Positions 9,438 to 18,782 of a DNA stretch of 64,000 bases are shown piece by piece. The stretch covers positions 1-64,000 of the forward strand of contig JAFDZI010000002.1 of the NCBI GenBank assembly GCA_018266955.1, read 5' to 3'. Below the pieces are notes generated by a model, which was not told the DNA's origin, made no database searches, and worked only from the letters and a program-made list of their open reading frames with translations. Both the position numbers and the translations under genes were made by a program. The first letter of the stretch is position 1, and each line of letters starts with the position of its first letter. The DNA is from Bacteroidota bacterium. GTDB lineage: Bacteria > Bacteroidota > Bacteroidia > Flavobacteriales > Weeksellaceae.

Positions 9438-10403
9438 TTGAATAATATTATACATCTTTCGGTTGTCGTACCCTTACTAAACGAGGAAGAGAGCATCAAC
9501 GAATTGTATTCCAGGATAGATGCAGTTTGCAAAAAAGAAGCATTAAACTACGAAATATGGTTTGTAGATGATGGAAGTACCGATAATTCGTGGTCCATCA
9601 TCGAAATGCTAAAATCCCAAAATCCTATGGTTCATGGGATTAAATTCTCCAGAAATTATGGTAAATCTCAAGCCTTGCATGCCGCTTTCGAAAAAACAAA
9701 AGGCGAAGTTGTCATCACCATGGATGCCGATCTACAAGACTTTCCCGAAGAAATACCCGATTTGTATGCCATGGTAACCCAAGAAGGCTATGATTTGGTT
9801 TCGGGTTGGAAGAAAAAAAGATTTGATAATGTAATGACCAAAAATCTTCCGTCTAAAGTCTTTAATGCGGCGGCTAGAAAACTTTCTGGAGTAGAGCTTA
9901 ACGATTTTAATTGCGGGCTCAAAGCTTATAAAAAACAAGTAGTGAAATCCGTGGACATCTACGGCGATTTGCACCGCTGGATTCCCGTTTTGGCCGCCAA
10001 TGCTGGGTTCAAAAAAATTACCGAAAAACCTGTACAACACCAAGCCCGACCGTACGGAACTTCCAAGTTTGGAGCCGAACGATTTATCCGTGGATTTTTA
10101 GATTTAATAACCCTTTGGTTTATCTCCAAATTTGGTGGCAGACCCATGCATTTCTTCGGTGCTGCAGGAACCTTAATGTTTATTTTCGGATTTTTATCCG
10201 CCCTTGGATTGGGGATGAATAAGTTAATCGATGTGTATGTTCATCATATTTATGGGAATTTAATTGCGGAAAATCCATGGTTTTTTATCGCACTTACCCT
10301 TATGATATTGGGAACATTGCTTTTTGTGGCTGGATTTCTTGGTGAATTGATTATTAGAACCAACCGAGGTCATAAAAATTACCACATCGAAGAGGTTATC
10401 TAA
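9438..10403 (+). CDS. Family 2 glycosyltransferase (GtrB/DPM1-like)
   Basis: A 321-residue enzyme that probably moves a sugar onto a polyprenyl-phosphate carrier. The GT-A signatures are VVVPLLNEEES, DDGSTDN (44-50) and DADLQD (96-101). Two C-terminal membrane helices (about 228-258 and 270-300) are typical of GtrB-like transferases. The only reasonable start is TTG at 9438: the next in-frame ATG would remove the nucleotide-binding strand. It likely shares an operon with the DUF4199 gene upstream. Confidence 0.9.
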   Translation: MNNIIHLSVVVPLLNEEESINELYSRIDAVCKKEALNYEIWFVDDGSTDNSWSIIEMLKSQNPMVHGIKFSRNYGKSQALHAAFEKTKGEVVITMDADLQDFPEEIPDLYAMVTQEGYDLVSGWKKKRFDNVMTKNLPSKVFNAAARKLSGVELNDFNCGLKAYKKQVVKSVDIYGDLHRWIPVLAANAGFKKITEKPVQHQARPYGTSKFGAERFIRGFLDLITLWFISKFGGRPMHFFGAAGTLMFIFGFLSALGLGMNKLIDVYVHHIYGNLIAENPWFFIALTLMILGTLLFVAGFLGELIIRTNRGHKNYHIEEVI

Positions 10404-10420
10404 TTTTTAAATTTTAATTA

Positions 10421-11131
10421 ATGAAATTCAGTAATATAGCATTCGTTGCTTTAGGGTTATTCTTACTAAATTCTTGTGGAAAAATTCAACCTAAAGGTGA
10501 TATAAAAACCCAATCTTTTCCTGTCAAAGATTTTTCACAAGTACAATTAGAAGGAAAATTTCGTGTGTTTTATGTGAAAGCCGATAGCAATGCTGTGGAA
10601 GTAGAAACTTATCCCAATCTGATTGATAATCTGAATATTAAATCGGATCAGAAAAATTTAACAATTTCTGAAAAATCCCCCGTAACAGGAGTCGATTTTT
10701 ATACGATTACCCTATATTCTAAAAAAGATTTGCAATCTGTTTCGCTTTCAGATAGTGTAGAATTTAATGGTTCAACGGAAATAAAAACCGATGAATTTAC
10801 CCTGAATTTAGATAAAACAGCCAAATTTATTGGTGCTTTACGATCCAAGAAATCGAATATTGCCATGTCCGGACATGCACTGGCCAACATCAAAGGATAT
10901 ACACAAAAAGCCTATTTTAAACTGAAAGATTCCGCCAGTATTATCGCACCTTTTTGGGAGTTGAATACTCTGGATTTACAAGCGACCAACGGGAGTTATG
11001 CAGAAGCTAATGTCGTGGATACGCTGAAAGGGAAAATATCCAATACTTCGTCTGTACTGTATTATCAAAACCCAGTCATGAAATTAAATTCCGAAAAAAC
11101 AACAAAGGTGAGTCATAAACTTGCACCTTAA
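10421..11131 (+). CDS. GIN-domain (DUF2807) putative auto-transporter adhesin lipoprotein
   Basis: A 236-residue lipoprotein with a signal peptide ending in the lipobox LLNSC (Cys19). The rest is a beta-rich head GIN domain, beginning with the SFPVKDFSQVQLEGKF pattern typical of DUF2807. It is probably anchored in an outer-envelope leaflet; the role is unknown. It lies 17 bp after the glycosyltransferase, so it may be the last gene of that operon. Confidence 0.85.
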   Translation: MKFSNIAFVALGLFLLNSCGKIQPKGDIKTQSFPVKDFSQVQLEGKFRVFYVKADSNAVEVETYPNLIDNLNIKSDQKNLTISEKSPVTGVDFYTITLYSKKDLQSVSLSDSVEFNGSTEIKTDEFTLNLDKTAKFIGALRSKKSNIAMSGHALANIKGYTQKAYFKLKDSASIIAPFWELNTLDLQATNGSYAEANVVDTLKGKISNTSSVLYYQNPVMKLNSEKTTKVSHKLAP

Positions 11132-11151
11132 AAAACATTGATTTATTTTTG
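11121..11151 (+). promoter_or_regulatory. Promoter of the phosphohexomutase gene
   Basis: A TTG at 11121-11123, a 20-nt spacer and TATTTTTG at 11144-11151 fit the Bacteroidota promoter consensus, about 35 bp before the ATG. Confidence 0.55.
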
Positions 11152-11186
11152 ATATTCTTAAAATTTAAAATCACAGAAATTCGAAA

Positions 11187-12905
11187 ATGAAGACAACACA
11201 AGAGAAAGCACAACTTTGGCTTAGTGATATATTTGATGCAGAAACGCAACAACAAGTAAAAGAATTATTAAACAGCCAATCGCCTGAACTGGAGGATGCT
11301 TTTTACAAAGATTTAGAGTTTGGCACTGGTGGTATGCGAGGTATAATGGGAGTAGGAACCAACCGACTCAATAAATATACGCTGGGCCAAGCGACACAAG
11401 GATTGGCCAATTATCTTTTACAACAATTCCCGGGTGAAACCATTAAGGTAGCCATTGCCTATGATGTACGAAGAAATTCCAAAGAATTTGGAAAATTATG
11501 TGCCGATGTGCTTACTGCCAACGGAATTCATGTATTGTTGTTTCAAAACCACAGACCTACACCTGAATTGTCTTTTACCGTTCGTGATAAAAAATGCAAT
11601 GCAGGAATTGTTTTAACCGCTTCTCACAATCCACCGGAATACAACGGGTACAAAGTCTATTGGAATGATGGTGCACAAGTGGTTCCTCCACACGACGAAA
11701 ATATTATTAAAGAGGTATATGCTACGCCTTACGACCAAATAAAATTTAACGGAAACGACAGTTTAATTGAATGGATTGATGAAAAACAAGACGATGTCTA
11801 TATCGATGCTTGTATGGAAAATTCTCTGTACCAAAACATAGGTAGAGACAATGTAAACATCGTTTTTACCTCCATTCATGGCACAACCTATACTACAATT
11901 CCTAAAGCTTTAGAAAAAGCAGGCTTTAAAAAAGTGGATTTCGTGACCGAGCAAATGGTGCCGAGTGGTAATTTCCCAACCGTTGAATCGCCCAATCCCG
12001 AAGAACCTGCTGCCTTAGAAATGGCAATGGATTTAGCGGATAAGTTAAATGCCGATATCGTGATTGGTACCGATCCCGATGGCGATCGATTGGGAATTGC
12101 CGTAAGAAATTTGGAAGGAGAAATGCAATTGCTCAATGGCAACCAAACCAATACCATTCTTACCTATTATATTTTGGAACAATGGCAAAAACAAGGGAAA
12201 ATTTCTGGAAATGAATTCATAGGTTCTACCATCGTAACCTCGGATATTTTCTTTGATATAGCCAAAAAATTTGGCATCGAATGCAAAGCAGGACTCACGG
12301 GTTTTAAGTGGATTGGTAAAATGATTCGAGAAGCGGAAGGAACACAAAAATTTGTCTGTGGAGGCGAAGAAAGTTTTGGTTTTATGACCGGCGATTTCGT
12401 TCGAGACAAAGATTCTTGTGGATCCATTCTGTTAGCGGCAGAAATAGCCGCAGTTTGCAAAGCCAAAGGTAGTTCTATGTTTCAATACATGATTGAGATT
12501 TATAAAGATTTGGGAATGTACTACGAAGGTTTGGTGAATGTCGTACGAAAAGGAAGAACAGGAGCTGAAGAAATTGAAAAAATGATGAAAGATTTCCGAG
12601 AAAATCCTCCTTTGGAAATGGCAGGTTCAAAAATTGACATCATTAAGGATTTTAAAGAGCAAACTTTACTGAAAGTTGCTCATCAAGAAAAATTGATAAT
12701 GGACGAGATTCCAAAATCCAATGTATTAATCTACTACACGGAAGATGGTACCAAAGTTTGTATTCGTCCTTCGGGTACCGAACCCAAAATAAAATTTTAT
12801 GTTTCAGTGAAAGATACAGTAACATCCGAGCGGGATTTTACACATAAAATCTTCGTATTGAACCAAAAAATTGAAAAAATTAAAGAAGATCTTTCTTTAA
12901 ACTAA
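11187..12905 (+). CDS. Phospho-sugar mutase (phosphoglucomutase/phosphomannomutase)
   Basis: A 572-residue alpha-D-phosphohexomutase of the long PgcA-like type. It has the phosphoserine loop TASHNPP (144-150), the Mg-binding loop DPDGDR (296-301), the sugar-binding loop GGEES (392-396) and the phosphate-binding loop RPSGTEP (527-533). It interconverts hexose 1- and 6-phosphates for glycogen, exopolysaccharide or nucleotide-sugar synthesis; sequence alone does not settle glucose versus mannose specificity. It has its own promoter and is followed after 28 bp by the aminotransferase gene. Confidence 0.95.
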   Translation: MKTTQEKAQLWLSDIFDAETQQQVKELLNSQSPELEDAFYKDLEFGTGGMRGIMGVGTNRLNKYTLGQATQGLANYLLQQFPGETIKVAIAYDVRRNSKEFGKLCADVLTANGIHVLLFQNHRPTPELSFTVRDKKCNAGIVLTASHNPPEYNGYKVYWNDGAQVVPPHDENIIKEVYATPYDQIKFNGNDSLIEWIDEKQDDVYIDACMENSLYQNIGRDNVNIVFTSIHGTTYTTIPKALEKAGFKKVDFVTEQMVPSGNFPTVESPNPEEPAALEMAMDLADKLNADIVIGTDPDGDRLGIAVRNLEGEMQLLNGNQTNTILTYYILEQWQKQGKISGNEFIGSTIVTSDIFFDIAKKFGIECKAGLTGFKWIGKMIREAEGTQKFVCGGEESFGFMTGDFVRDKDSCGSILLAAEIAAVCKAKGSSMFQYMIEIYKDLGMYYEGLVNVVRKGRTGAEEIEKMMKDFRENPPLEMAGSKIDIIKDFKEQTLLKVAHQEKLIMDEIPKSNVLIYYTEDGTKVCIRPSGTEPKIKFYVSVKDTVTSERDFTHKIFVLNQKIEKIKEDLSLN

Positions 12906-12933
12906 ACTGAATTAATCAATAAAAATAATAAAA

Positions 12934-14187
12934 GTGAAAGTTTCTAAACTGGCGGCCCACTTGGTAGGCTCCGAAATAGTAAAAATCGGGAATGAAGTAA
13001 ATGACATGAAGGCCAAAGGAGCTCAAATTGCCAATTTAACCATTGGTGATTTAGACTCCAATATTTATCCTATTCCAGCTTTGTTGAAAGAGGAAATTGA
13101 AAAGGCTTATCAAAATAATTTAACCAATTACCCACCTGCCAATGGTTTGGGAACGCTCAGAAATGCGGTTTCCGAAGATTTAAAATACCGTTGGAATTTG
13201 GATTATTCACCCAATGATATTTTGGTAACTGCAGGATCCAGACCATTAATTTACGCTACTTATAAAGTAATTGTAGATCCGGGAGACAAAGTGATATTCC
13301 CAATTCCTTCTTGGAATAACAACCATTATTGCTATTTGACGGGAGCAAATGGGGTGGAAGTAGCAACAACACCAGAAAATAATTTCTTACCTACCGCCGA
13401 TGATATTCGCCCACATGTAGAAGGGGCGGTGCTTTTGGCATTGTGTTCCCCTCTGAACCCAACAGGAACCATGTTTACCAAAGATCAATTAACGGAAATT
13501 TGCCAGTTAATTTTGGACGAAAACAGCAAAAGAAGCGAAGACGAAAAACCTTTGTACCTGATGTACGACCAAATTTACAGCAATCTCACCTTTGATGCCG
13601 ATCATTATGATCCTGTGTCTTTGTTCCCTGAAATGAGAAATTACACCATTTATATCGAAGGAATCTCCAAATGTTTGGCTGCCACAGGAGTAAGGGTAGG
13701 TTGGGCTTTTGGACCTACCGAAATCATCGATAGAATGAAGGCTTTGAATACGCATATTGGTGCTTGGGCTCCGAAACCAGAACAAGAGGCTACCGCTAAA
13801 TTTTATGCCGATCCTAAAAATATAGACCATTTCGTTTTCGATTATAAAAATAAATTGAAAACCAGCCTAGAAGCATTACACAACGGAATACAGTCGCTGA
13901 AAACAAAAGGACTTTCCGTGGACAGCATCCAACCTATGGGTGCATTGTACCTTACCATTCAATTGGATTTTATTGGTAAAATGAAACCCGATGGTACCAA
14001 GATTGAAACTTCTTCGGATTTGGTATTTTATCTGATTAATGAAGGAGGAATTGCCTTAGTTCCTTTCTCCTCTTTTGGTGATACCAAAACACAACCATGG
14101 TTCCGTGCTTCGGTAGGTGGATTGTCTTTGGATGAAATAAATGCTTGTATTCCCGTGTTGGAACAAGCGTTATTGAATTTAAAATAA
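12934..14187 (+). CDS. Pyridoxal phosphate-dependent aminotransferase (class I/II)
   Basis: A 417-residue fold-type I aminotransferase. The PLP-binding lysine is K246 in the motif [16 protein letters not shown]. Other family elements are [13 protein letters not shown] and the C-terminal RASVGG. It starts with GTG, and no ATG fits the conserved N-terminus ([18 protein letters not shown]). The substrate cannot be told from sequence; aspartate aminotransferase-like use is plausible. A terminator follows. Confidence 0.92.
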   Translation: MKVSKLAAHLVGSEIVKIGNEVNDMKAKGAQIANLTIGDLDSNIYPIPALLKEEIEKAYQNNLTNYPPANGLGTLRNAVSEDLKYRWNLDYSPNDILVTAGSRPLIYATYKVIVDPGDKVIFPIPSWNNNHYCYLTGANGVEVATTPENNFLPTADDIRPHVEGAVLLALCSPLNPTGTMFTKDQLTEICQLILDENSKRSEDEKPLYLMYDQIYSNLTFDADHYDPVSLFPEMRNYTIYIEGISKCLAATGVRVGWAFGPTEIIDRMKALNTHIGAWAPKPEQEATAKFYADPKNIDHFVFDYKNKLKTSLEALHNGIQSLKTKGLSVDSIQPMGALYLTIQLDFIGKMKPDGTKIETSSDLVFYLINEGGIALVPFSSFGDTKTQPWFRASVGGLSLDEINACIPVLEQALLNLK

Positions 14188-14197
14188 ATTTCACAAA

Positions 14198-14228
14198 GAG
14201 TGGACTTTTAATAGTCCATTCTTTTTAT
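14198..14228 (+). terminator. Terminator after the aminotransferase gene
   Basis: A 9-bp stem, GAGTGGACT (14198-14206) with AGTCCATTC (14213-14221), is followed by TTTTTATTT. Confidence 0.75.
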
Positions 14229-14252
14229 TTTATCATTTTTAAATTATTGATA

Positions 14253-14981
14253 ATGAAAATTATAGCTGTAATTCCTGCCAGATATAACGCCAGTAGATTT
14301 CCTGGTAAATTAATGCAAGATTTGGGTGGGAAAACTGTCATTGCCACCACTTACCAAAATGTATTAGAAACAGGGCTTTTCCATGAAGTTTTTGTGGCAA
14401 CCGATTCCGAAATTATTTTTGATGAAATTAAAAATATCCAAGGAAATGTCATCATGACGGGAGAACACGAAACCGGAAGTGATAGAATTGCAGAAGCAGT
14501 ACAAAACATTGATTGTGATATCGTTGTAAATGTTCAAGGCGATGAACCTTTTCTAAAAATTGGCCCTTTACAACAACTGATTTCCGTTTTTGATTCTGAT
14601 ACAAAAAAAGAAATTTCTTTGGCCTCACTTAAAATAAAATTGACAGAAAAGGAAGATATTGAAAATCCCAATCAGGTAAAAGTGATTTGTGATTTACAAG
14701 ATTTTGCCATGTATTTTTCGAGGTCAGTAATCCCATACCACAGGGAAAAATCCTTGGTAGCCGACTATTACAAGCACATAGGAGTTTATGCTTTTAGAAA
14801 GGAAGCCTTGCTGCAATTTGCCCTTTTGGAAATGACACCTTTAGAAAAATTGGAAAAGATAGAATGCCTAAGATACCTGGAAAATGGGATGAAAATAAAG
14901 ATGATAGAAACCGATTTTGTAGGGGTGGGAATAGATGTTCCTGAGGATTTAGAAAAAGCCAGAAAACTACTTAATCCCTAA
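14253..14981 (+). CDS. kdsB: KdsB, 3-deoxy-manno-octulosonate cytidylyltransferase
   Basis: It activates Kdo as CMP-Kdo for lipopolysaccharide inner-core synthesis. The length is 242 residues. N-terminal [15 protein letters not shown] (7-21) is the CTP-binding loop, ATD follows at 50-52, and NVQGDEPF (93-100) is the signature motif. The ATG at 14253 is chosen because it places the nucleotide-binding strand at the N-terminus. Upstream in-frame codons run through the terminator of the preceding gene and cannot be part of the protein. Confidence 0.96.
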   Translation: MKIIAVIPARYNASRFPGKLMQDLGGKTVIATTYQNVLETGLFHEVFVATDSEIIFDEIKNIQGNVIMTGEHETGSDRIAEAVQNIDCDIVVNVQGDEPFLKIGPLQQLISVFDSDTKKEISLASLKIKLTEKEDIENPNQVKVICDLQDFAMYFSRSVIPYHREKSLVADYYKHIGVYAFRKEALLQFALLEMTPLEKLEKIECLRYLENGMKIKMIETDFVGVGIDVPEDLEKARKLLNP

Positions 14982-14997
14982 TTGGGAGAAACAAAAT

Positions 14998-15041
14998 AAA
15001 AAAAAAGTCTGTAATTCAATTTTCGATCACAAACTTTTTTT
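14998..15041. terminator. Bidirectional terminator between kdsB and the T9SS protein
   Basis: An A-rich stem (AAAAAAAGT, one mismatch, TGT) pairs with ACA-A-ACTTTTTTT across a loop of about 16 nt. Poly-A and poly-T arms let it serve both convergent genes. Confidence 0.65.
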
Positions 15042-15108
15042 ATGAAAAGGTATTTAACTGATTGACTTAATGTTAAGTGAATTGTAATCCTACAAAATTA
15101 TTTGACAA

Positions 15109-16371
15109 TTATTGCTTTATTAGTTTTGATTGTAAAAGAGGTTCACCTTGTTTGTTTTTGAAACGAATAATATAAATTCCTTTTGATAAATGTTGGATAT
15201 TGATGTAGTTTTCCTTAGGCTGACCATTTTGTATCAATCTACTTCCGGCATCGTATATTTCATAGTAAGATACATTTTTTCCATTTTTAATTTCAATGAT
15301 GTCTTGTGCTGGATTTGGAAAAAAACTTAAATTTTCAGCTTTTATTTCTTGGGTTGAAAGCTGGGAGACTGTTATGTTTTTGGATTCGTAAGTTTCTGTA
15401 CCACATTTACTTACTTTTAAATTTACAGTATATACTCCATCGGCTGTATAGCTATGAATAGGATTTTTTTGATTGGAAGTTTGTCCGTCTCCAAAACTCC
15501 ATAAGTAAGTGGCACCAGGATAATTGTATTCGGCGTTAAATTGTACTGTAAGTGGATTGCTGGTACTAACAACAGAGGTAAATTGTGAATGTACATCGTA
15601 TTTTCCAACATTCCAAGTGGACATAGCATCGTACACCACAGCTTTAGTAGCCCAACGGATTTGTTGGGCAGTTGTTGCATTTAGTGTTGAATTAAAAGTA
15701 ATATTCTCCGGATTGTCACGGAAAAGTACGGTATAAAATGCACAAGCGGCAGCGTAGGAACCCTCTAAGGATGGATGACTTTCGTCGCTGGAATAAAGTT
15801 CAATCGCAGGATAATTATTTCTGATGTAGCGCCAAACCGCACCAACTGGAGATACGATGGCTTGGTTTTGTTGTGCCATCATTTCATACCTTGTTTTAAT
15901 AGCATTGTCCATTCCAACATAAGTACAAACGGTAGGCAAAGTAGGGCAGTTGGAAGCATCACCATTTTTTCTTCCCCATGTCATATAAAAGACTGTTTCT
16001 GCACAAGGGTTGTACTTGTTGATTAAAGAATCTAATTTTTTTGCATAAGGAAACATGTTGGTATTCACATAGTTGTCTGGGAAAGAGGGAATCTGACTTT
16101 GTTCTTGCAATACGACATAATCCCAATTTCCTTGGGCTATTTTGGCGGGTGAAGTTCCGTTGGTAAAATGCCCTTGCAAGGTGTGTCCACCAGGGGTATT
16201 GCTATCATAAGTAATGTTTTTCCCAGCAGAAATGGCAACATTCTTTAACAATAATGGCAAATTGTTTACTTCTGTATAAGAATTTCCTAAAAATAATATG
16301 TTTTTAGTATTTTGTGCAGAAATGTAAATGCTTAAAATACTGAAAACCAACAATGTAAATTTTTGTTTCAT
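15109..16371 (-). CDS. T9SS-exported SGNH/GDSL hydrolase with PKD domain
   Basis: A 420-residue secreted protein. A signal peptide covers residues 1-20. The SGNH-type region begins with LGNSYTE (28-34) and carries the catalytic Asp/His pair in DESHP near residue 198. A PKD domain (LWSFGDGQTS ... YTVNLKV) spans about 285-335. The last 80 residues are a type A type IX secretion sorting tail (FFPNPAQD, LSKGIYIIRF, SKLIKQ end). It would cross the outer membrane by T9SS and be released or attached to the surface. The substrate is unknown, perhaps ester groups on polysaccharide. Confidence 0.88.
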   Translation of the reverse strand: MKQKFTLLVFSILSIYISAQNTKNILFLGNSYTEVNNLPLLLKNVAISAGKNITYDSNTPGGHTLQGHFTNGTSPAKIAQGNWDYVVLQEQSQIPSFPDNYVNTNMFPYAKKLDSLINKYNPCAETVFYMTWGRKNGDASNCPTLPTVCTYVGMDNAIKTRYEMMAQQNQAIVSPVGAVWRYIRNNYPAIELYSSDESHPSLEGSYAAACAFYTVLFRDNPENITFNSTLNATTAQQIRWATKAVVYDAMSTWNVGKYDVHSQFTSVVSTSNPLTVQFNAEYNYPGATYLWSFGDGQTSNQKNPIHSYTADGVYTVNLKVSKCGTETYESKNITVSQLSTQEIKAENLSFFPNPAQDIIEIKNGKNVSYYEIYDAGSRLIQNGQPKENYINIQHLSKGIYIIRFKNKQGEPLLQSKLIKQ

Positions 16372-16442
16372 ATAAATAATTTTATTGAGAAATATAAATA
16401 AAAAATAAGAATCATCAGTTAAGAAAAATAAAATTATTTCAT

Positions 16443-16450
16443 TAAATTTG
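16443..16450 (+). promoter_or_regulatory. Possible -7 box for the LolA-like gene
   Basis: TAAATTTG matches TAnnTTTG and sits 26 bp before the ATG at 16476. No convincing -33 element is visible. Confidence 0.4.
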
Positions 16451-16475
16451 AAATCTAGTTATACGAAATTTACTC

Positions 16476-17147
16476 ATGAAGAATAGAATATTATTATTTG
16501 CTTTTATCCTTATCTGTACCCCTTTTTTCAAAGCGCAAACTGCCAAAGAAATCATTGATAAAAATATAGAATTGTCTGGAGGTTTAACCAATTGGAAATT
16601 ACTGAATTCCGTACAGTTACAAGGCAAAGTAATCTTAGGCATAAAAGACGAGTATCCTATTAAAATCTATCAATCTAGACCCAATTTAACCAAGACCAGT
16701 ATATTTATTAATAAAAAAGAAATTCCTACTTCTGGCTATGATGGCAAACATGGTTATGGAATGAATTACGCCACACAGAAACTAGAAGTGTACAAAGACT
16801 ACCAACCGGAAAGTTTCGATAATGATTTTATTGACTGGGAAAGCAAAGGATTTGATGCACATTTATTAGGAAAAGAAAAAGTAGGCAATGTGGAATGTTA
16901 TAAAATTGAGTTGACCAAAAATGTAAATAAAACCCTTTATTTTTTTGATACTCAAAATTACAGATTGATAAAGGAAGTTAAAAAAGATGAAACCTTGCAA
17001 TATGCAGATTATAAGAAAGTTGGAAATCTTTATTTTCCTTTTAAAATAGAAAGTTTCAGTCCCAAAAAAGATGAAGATTTCGTCATGATATTTTCTCAGA
17101 TTGAAATTAATAAAGTTTTGCCAATCGGTTCGTTTAAGTTTAACTAA
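16476..17147 (+). CDS. LolA-like outer membrane lipoprotein-sorting protein homolog
   Basis: A 223-residue periplasmic protein with a signal peptide (about 1-20, ending KAQ). The half-barrel pattern is like LolA/DUF4292-type proteins: the N-terminal TAKEIIDKNIELSGG helix is followed by many beta strands (LQLQGKV, YRLIKEVK, YADYKKVGNLYFPFKIE). Proteins of this kind bind lipids or lipoprotein acyl chains; whether this one is the true LolA carrier is uncertain. The next gene starts 9 bp after its stop. Confidence 0.65.
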   Translation: MKNRILLFAFILICTPFFKAQTAKEIIDKNIELSGGLTNWKLLNSVQLQGKVILGIKDEYPIKIYQSRPNLTKTSIFINKKEIPTSGYDGKHGYGMNYATQKLEVYKDYQPESFDNDFIDWESKGFDAHLLGKEKVGNVECYKIELTKNVNKTLYFFDTQNYRLIKEVKKDETLQYADYKKVGNLYFPFKIESFSPKKDEDFVMIFSQIEINKVLPIGSFKFN

Positions 17148-17156
17148 AAAAGAAAA

Positions 17157-17510
17157 ATGATGAAACTGATTCTTAGAATACTGATTACAGCTCTTGTTGC
17201 TTTTGGACTCACCAAATTTTTGAATGGTGTTCATTTTTCCGATTTCAAAACAGCGATTATTTTTGCAATTGTTTTGTCGGTACTCAACTTTTTTGTAAAA
17301 CCAATTTTTAAAATAATAGGATTCCCAATTACCATCATTACGCTTGGTTTTTTCTCATTGGTCATCAATACCATAATCACATTAATGGCAGATTATTTTG
17401 TAGATGGAATGACAATAGATGGATTTTGGTGGGCGTTCTTTTTCAGTATAGGTCTTTCCTTTTTCTCTTCTATTCTTAATTCTATTTTTGTTTCAAAAGA
17501 CGAAGAATAA
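17157..17510 (+). CDS. Phage holin family IV-like small membrane protein
   Basis: A 117-residue protein that is almost entirely hydrophobic, with about four transmembrane helices. The pattern NFFVKPIFKIIGFPITIITLG is typical of the 4-TMS phage holin superfamily IV (PF04020), widespread as chromosomal genes in Bacteroidota and actinobacteria. There are no phage genes nearby, so a housekeeping membrane role is more likely than lysis. Probably co-transcribed with the LolA-like gene. Confidence 0.85.
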   Translation: MMKLILRILITALVAFGLTKFLNGVHFSDFKTAIIFAIVLSVLNFFVKPIFKIIGFPITIITLGFFSLVINTIITLMADYFVDGMTIDGFWWAFFFSIGLSFFSSILNSIFVSKDEE

Positions 17511-17682
17511 GTTTTGAAGTCGTATAAATATTCGAGGAAATTTATTTTATCCATCTAACAATTTCATGAATCAATTTTGTTACCCTTTGGATTTATCCCA
17601 ATAAATCTTGAAATTCAAAGTAAAAAACAATTTCAGATGAAATAGTTAATTTTTATAGCAAAAATTTTAAATTGATTCTAAA

Positions 17683-18195
17683 TTAAGGCTCAAAGCTTTC
17701 AAATTTTCCATTATCGTACAATATGACGATTTTCTTTATTTTAACCTCTTGATTTTCAGTTTTTTGGATTTCTATTGGGATTTCTTTATTCGCTAATGGC
17801 TGAGAATCGAATATTTCTGGCTTCATTTCCTTTTGTACAGGAATATCCGACTCCTGCGGACTTATTGTTTTTATCGTATCTTCAGATTCGGTACTGCCGT
17901 AAATTTCGTCGCCAATTAAGGCAAACAAATCGGGGAGGGAAGTGCTGGCAGTTTTGGTTTCTTCTTTCGGAAGATCTTTTGGTTCGATCATTTCTCCTTC
18001 ATTTTTTATAAGCCAATCCCATTGCAATTCGGGGAATCGATCTTTTACCTTTATTAAAAAATCTAAAGAGGGTTTATTTCTTCCGGAAGTAATGTGAGAA
18101 ATAGACGATCGTTGTACATCAATCTCATCAGCAAATTCTGAAGGGCTTAGTTTAGAATACGCTATTATTTTAGAAATTCGATCGTTTAGATTCAT
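17683..18195 (-). CDS. XRE-family transcriptional regulator
   Basis: A 170-residue DNA-binding protein. The helix-turn-helix is in residues 15-45 (SEFADEIDVQRSSISHITSGRNKPS). The acidic middle is low in conservation, and the end IVILYDNGKFESFEP is a recurrent C-terminus of Bacteroidota XRE proteins. A perfect 9-bp inverted repeat lies 9 bp before the start codon and overlaps the -7 box, which points to autorepression. Target genes are unknown. Confidence 0.88.
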   Translation of the reverse strand: MNLNDRISKIIAYSKLSPSEFADEIDVQRSSISHITSGRNKPSLDFLIKVKDRFPELQWDWLIKNEGEMIEPKDLPKEETKTASTSLPDLFALIGDEIYGSTESEDTIKTISPQESDIPVQKEMKPEIFDSQPLANKEIPIEIQKTENQEVKIKKIVILYDNGKFESFEP

Positions 18196-18203
18196 GATTT
18201 AAC

Positions 18204-18228
18204 TTTGTAATTTACAATTACAAATGTA
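18204..18228 (-). promoter_or_regulatory. Promoter and palindromic operator of the XRE gene
   Basis: TTTGTAATT (18204-18212), a 3-nt centre TAC, and AATTACAAA (18216-18224) form a perfect palindrome. The minus-strand -7 box TACATTTG (plus-strand 18221-18228) overlaps its right arm, so a repressor bound here would block transcription. A second TACATTTG, on the plus strand at 18266-18273, faces the other way. Confidence 0.55.
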
Positions 18229-18725
18229 ATAAATAAAACAGAAACTACTAATCACAATAGTAAATTACATTTGTATTTCATAGTTTATATATGTAAACAG
18301 TTAATAAGTGTCATAAAATCAAGTAGTTATATTCTATTTTGTGGATAACTTCGTATTAACTAGACAAAGTTTATGATAAATTCCACTTTTTCCACATTTT
18401 ATTTCATCATACATAGGTAAATGTGAATAACTGTCTAAGCTATCTGTGGATAAGTACTGAAATCTTTGAAATACAGAATGTTGTATTTAATTTAGCATAG
18501 AATTATCGGTTGTGAACTATTTTGTAAATCATTATTAATGAAAAAAGTTGTTTACCAATTACCATTAATCAATCAATAAATTCAAAAGCAAATAACAATG
18601 ATAGTTACTGTAATTTGCCTTAATCGTCTATCCACAGATCTATTCAATTTATCACAAACATAATAGGAGTAGTTCTCATATCAAAGTAATAATTTGAGGC
18701 ATATTGTTCGCCATTTCGTGTGAAA

Positions 18726-18760
18726 AAAAAGCTGTATCTAGTCCTAAGATACAGCTTTTT
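18726..18760. terminator. Bidirectional terminator of the TerC gene
   Basis: A 14-bp perfect stem, AAAAAGCTGTATCT (18726-18739) with its complement at 18747-18760, has a 7-nt loop and T runs on both strands. Confidence 0.85.
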
Positions 18761-18782
18761 GAATATTAATAAATATCTATAT

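Larger units (their letters stand above)
18196..18782. other. AT-rich gene-free region with DnaA-box cluster (candidate oriC)
   Basis: There is no gene for 587 bp. Two perfect DnaA boxes (TGTGGATAA at 18340-18348 and 18445-18453) and three with one mismatch (TTTTCCACA 18388-18396, TGTGAATAA 18422-18430, CTATCCACA 18628-18636) lie within 300 bp. Very AT-rich DNA (18480-18600) lies between them and could serve as an unwinding element. Gene orientation does not support an origin: most genes to the left read toward it. Still, the density of boxes is far above chance. Confidence 0.5.

Noticed and set aside
14145-14252. N-terminal extension of kdsB
   Set aside because: It would read through the terminator of the upstream gene, and KdsB proteins start at [11 protein letters not shown].
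17157-17510. Prophage lysis gene (holin)
   Set aside because: The family is common as a chromosomal gene in Bacteroidota and no phage genes are nearby.
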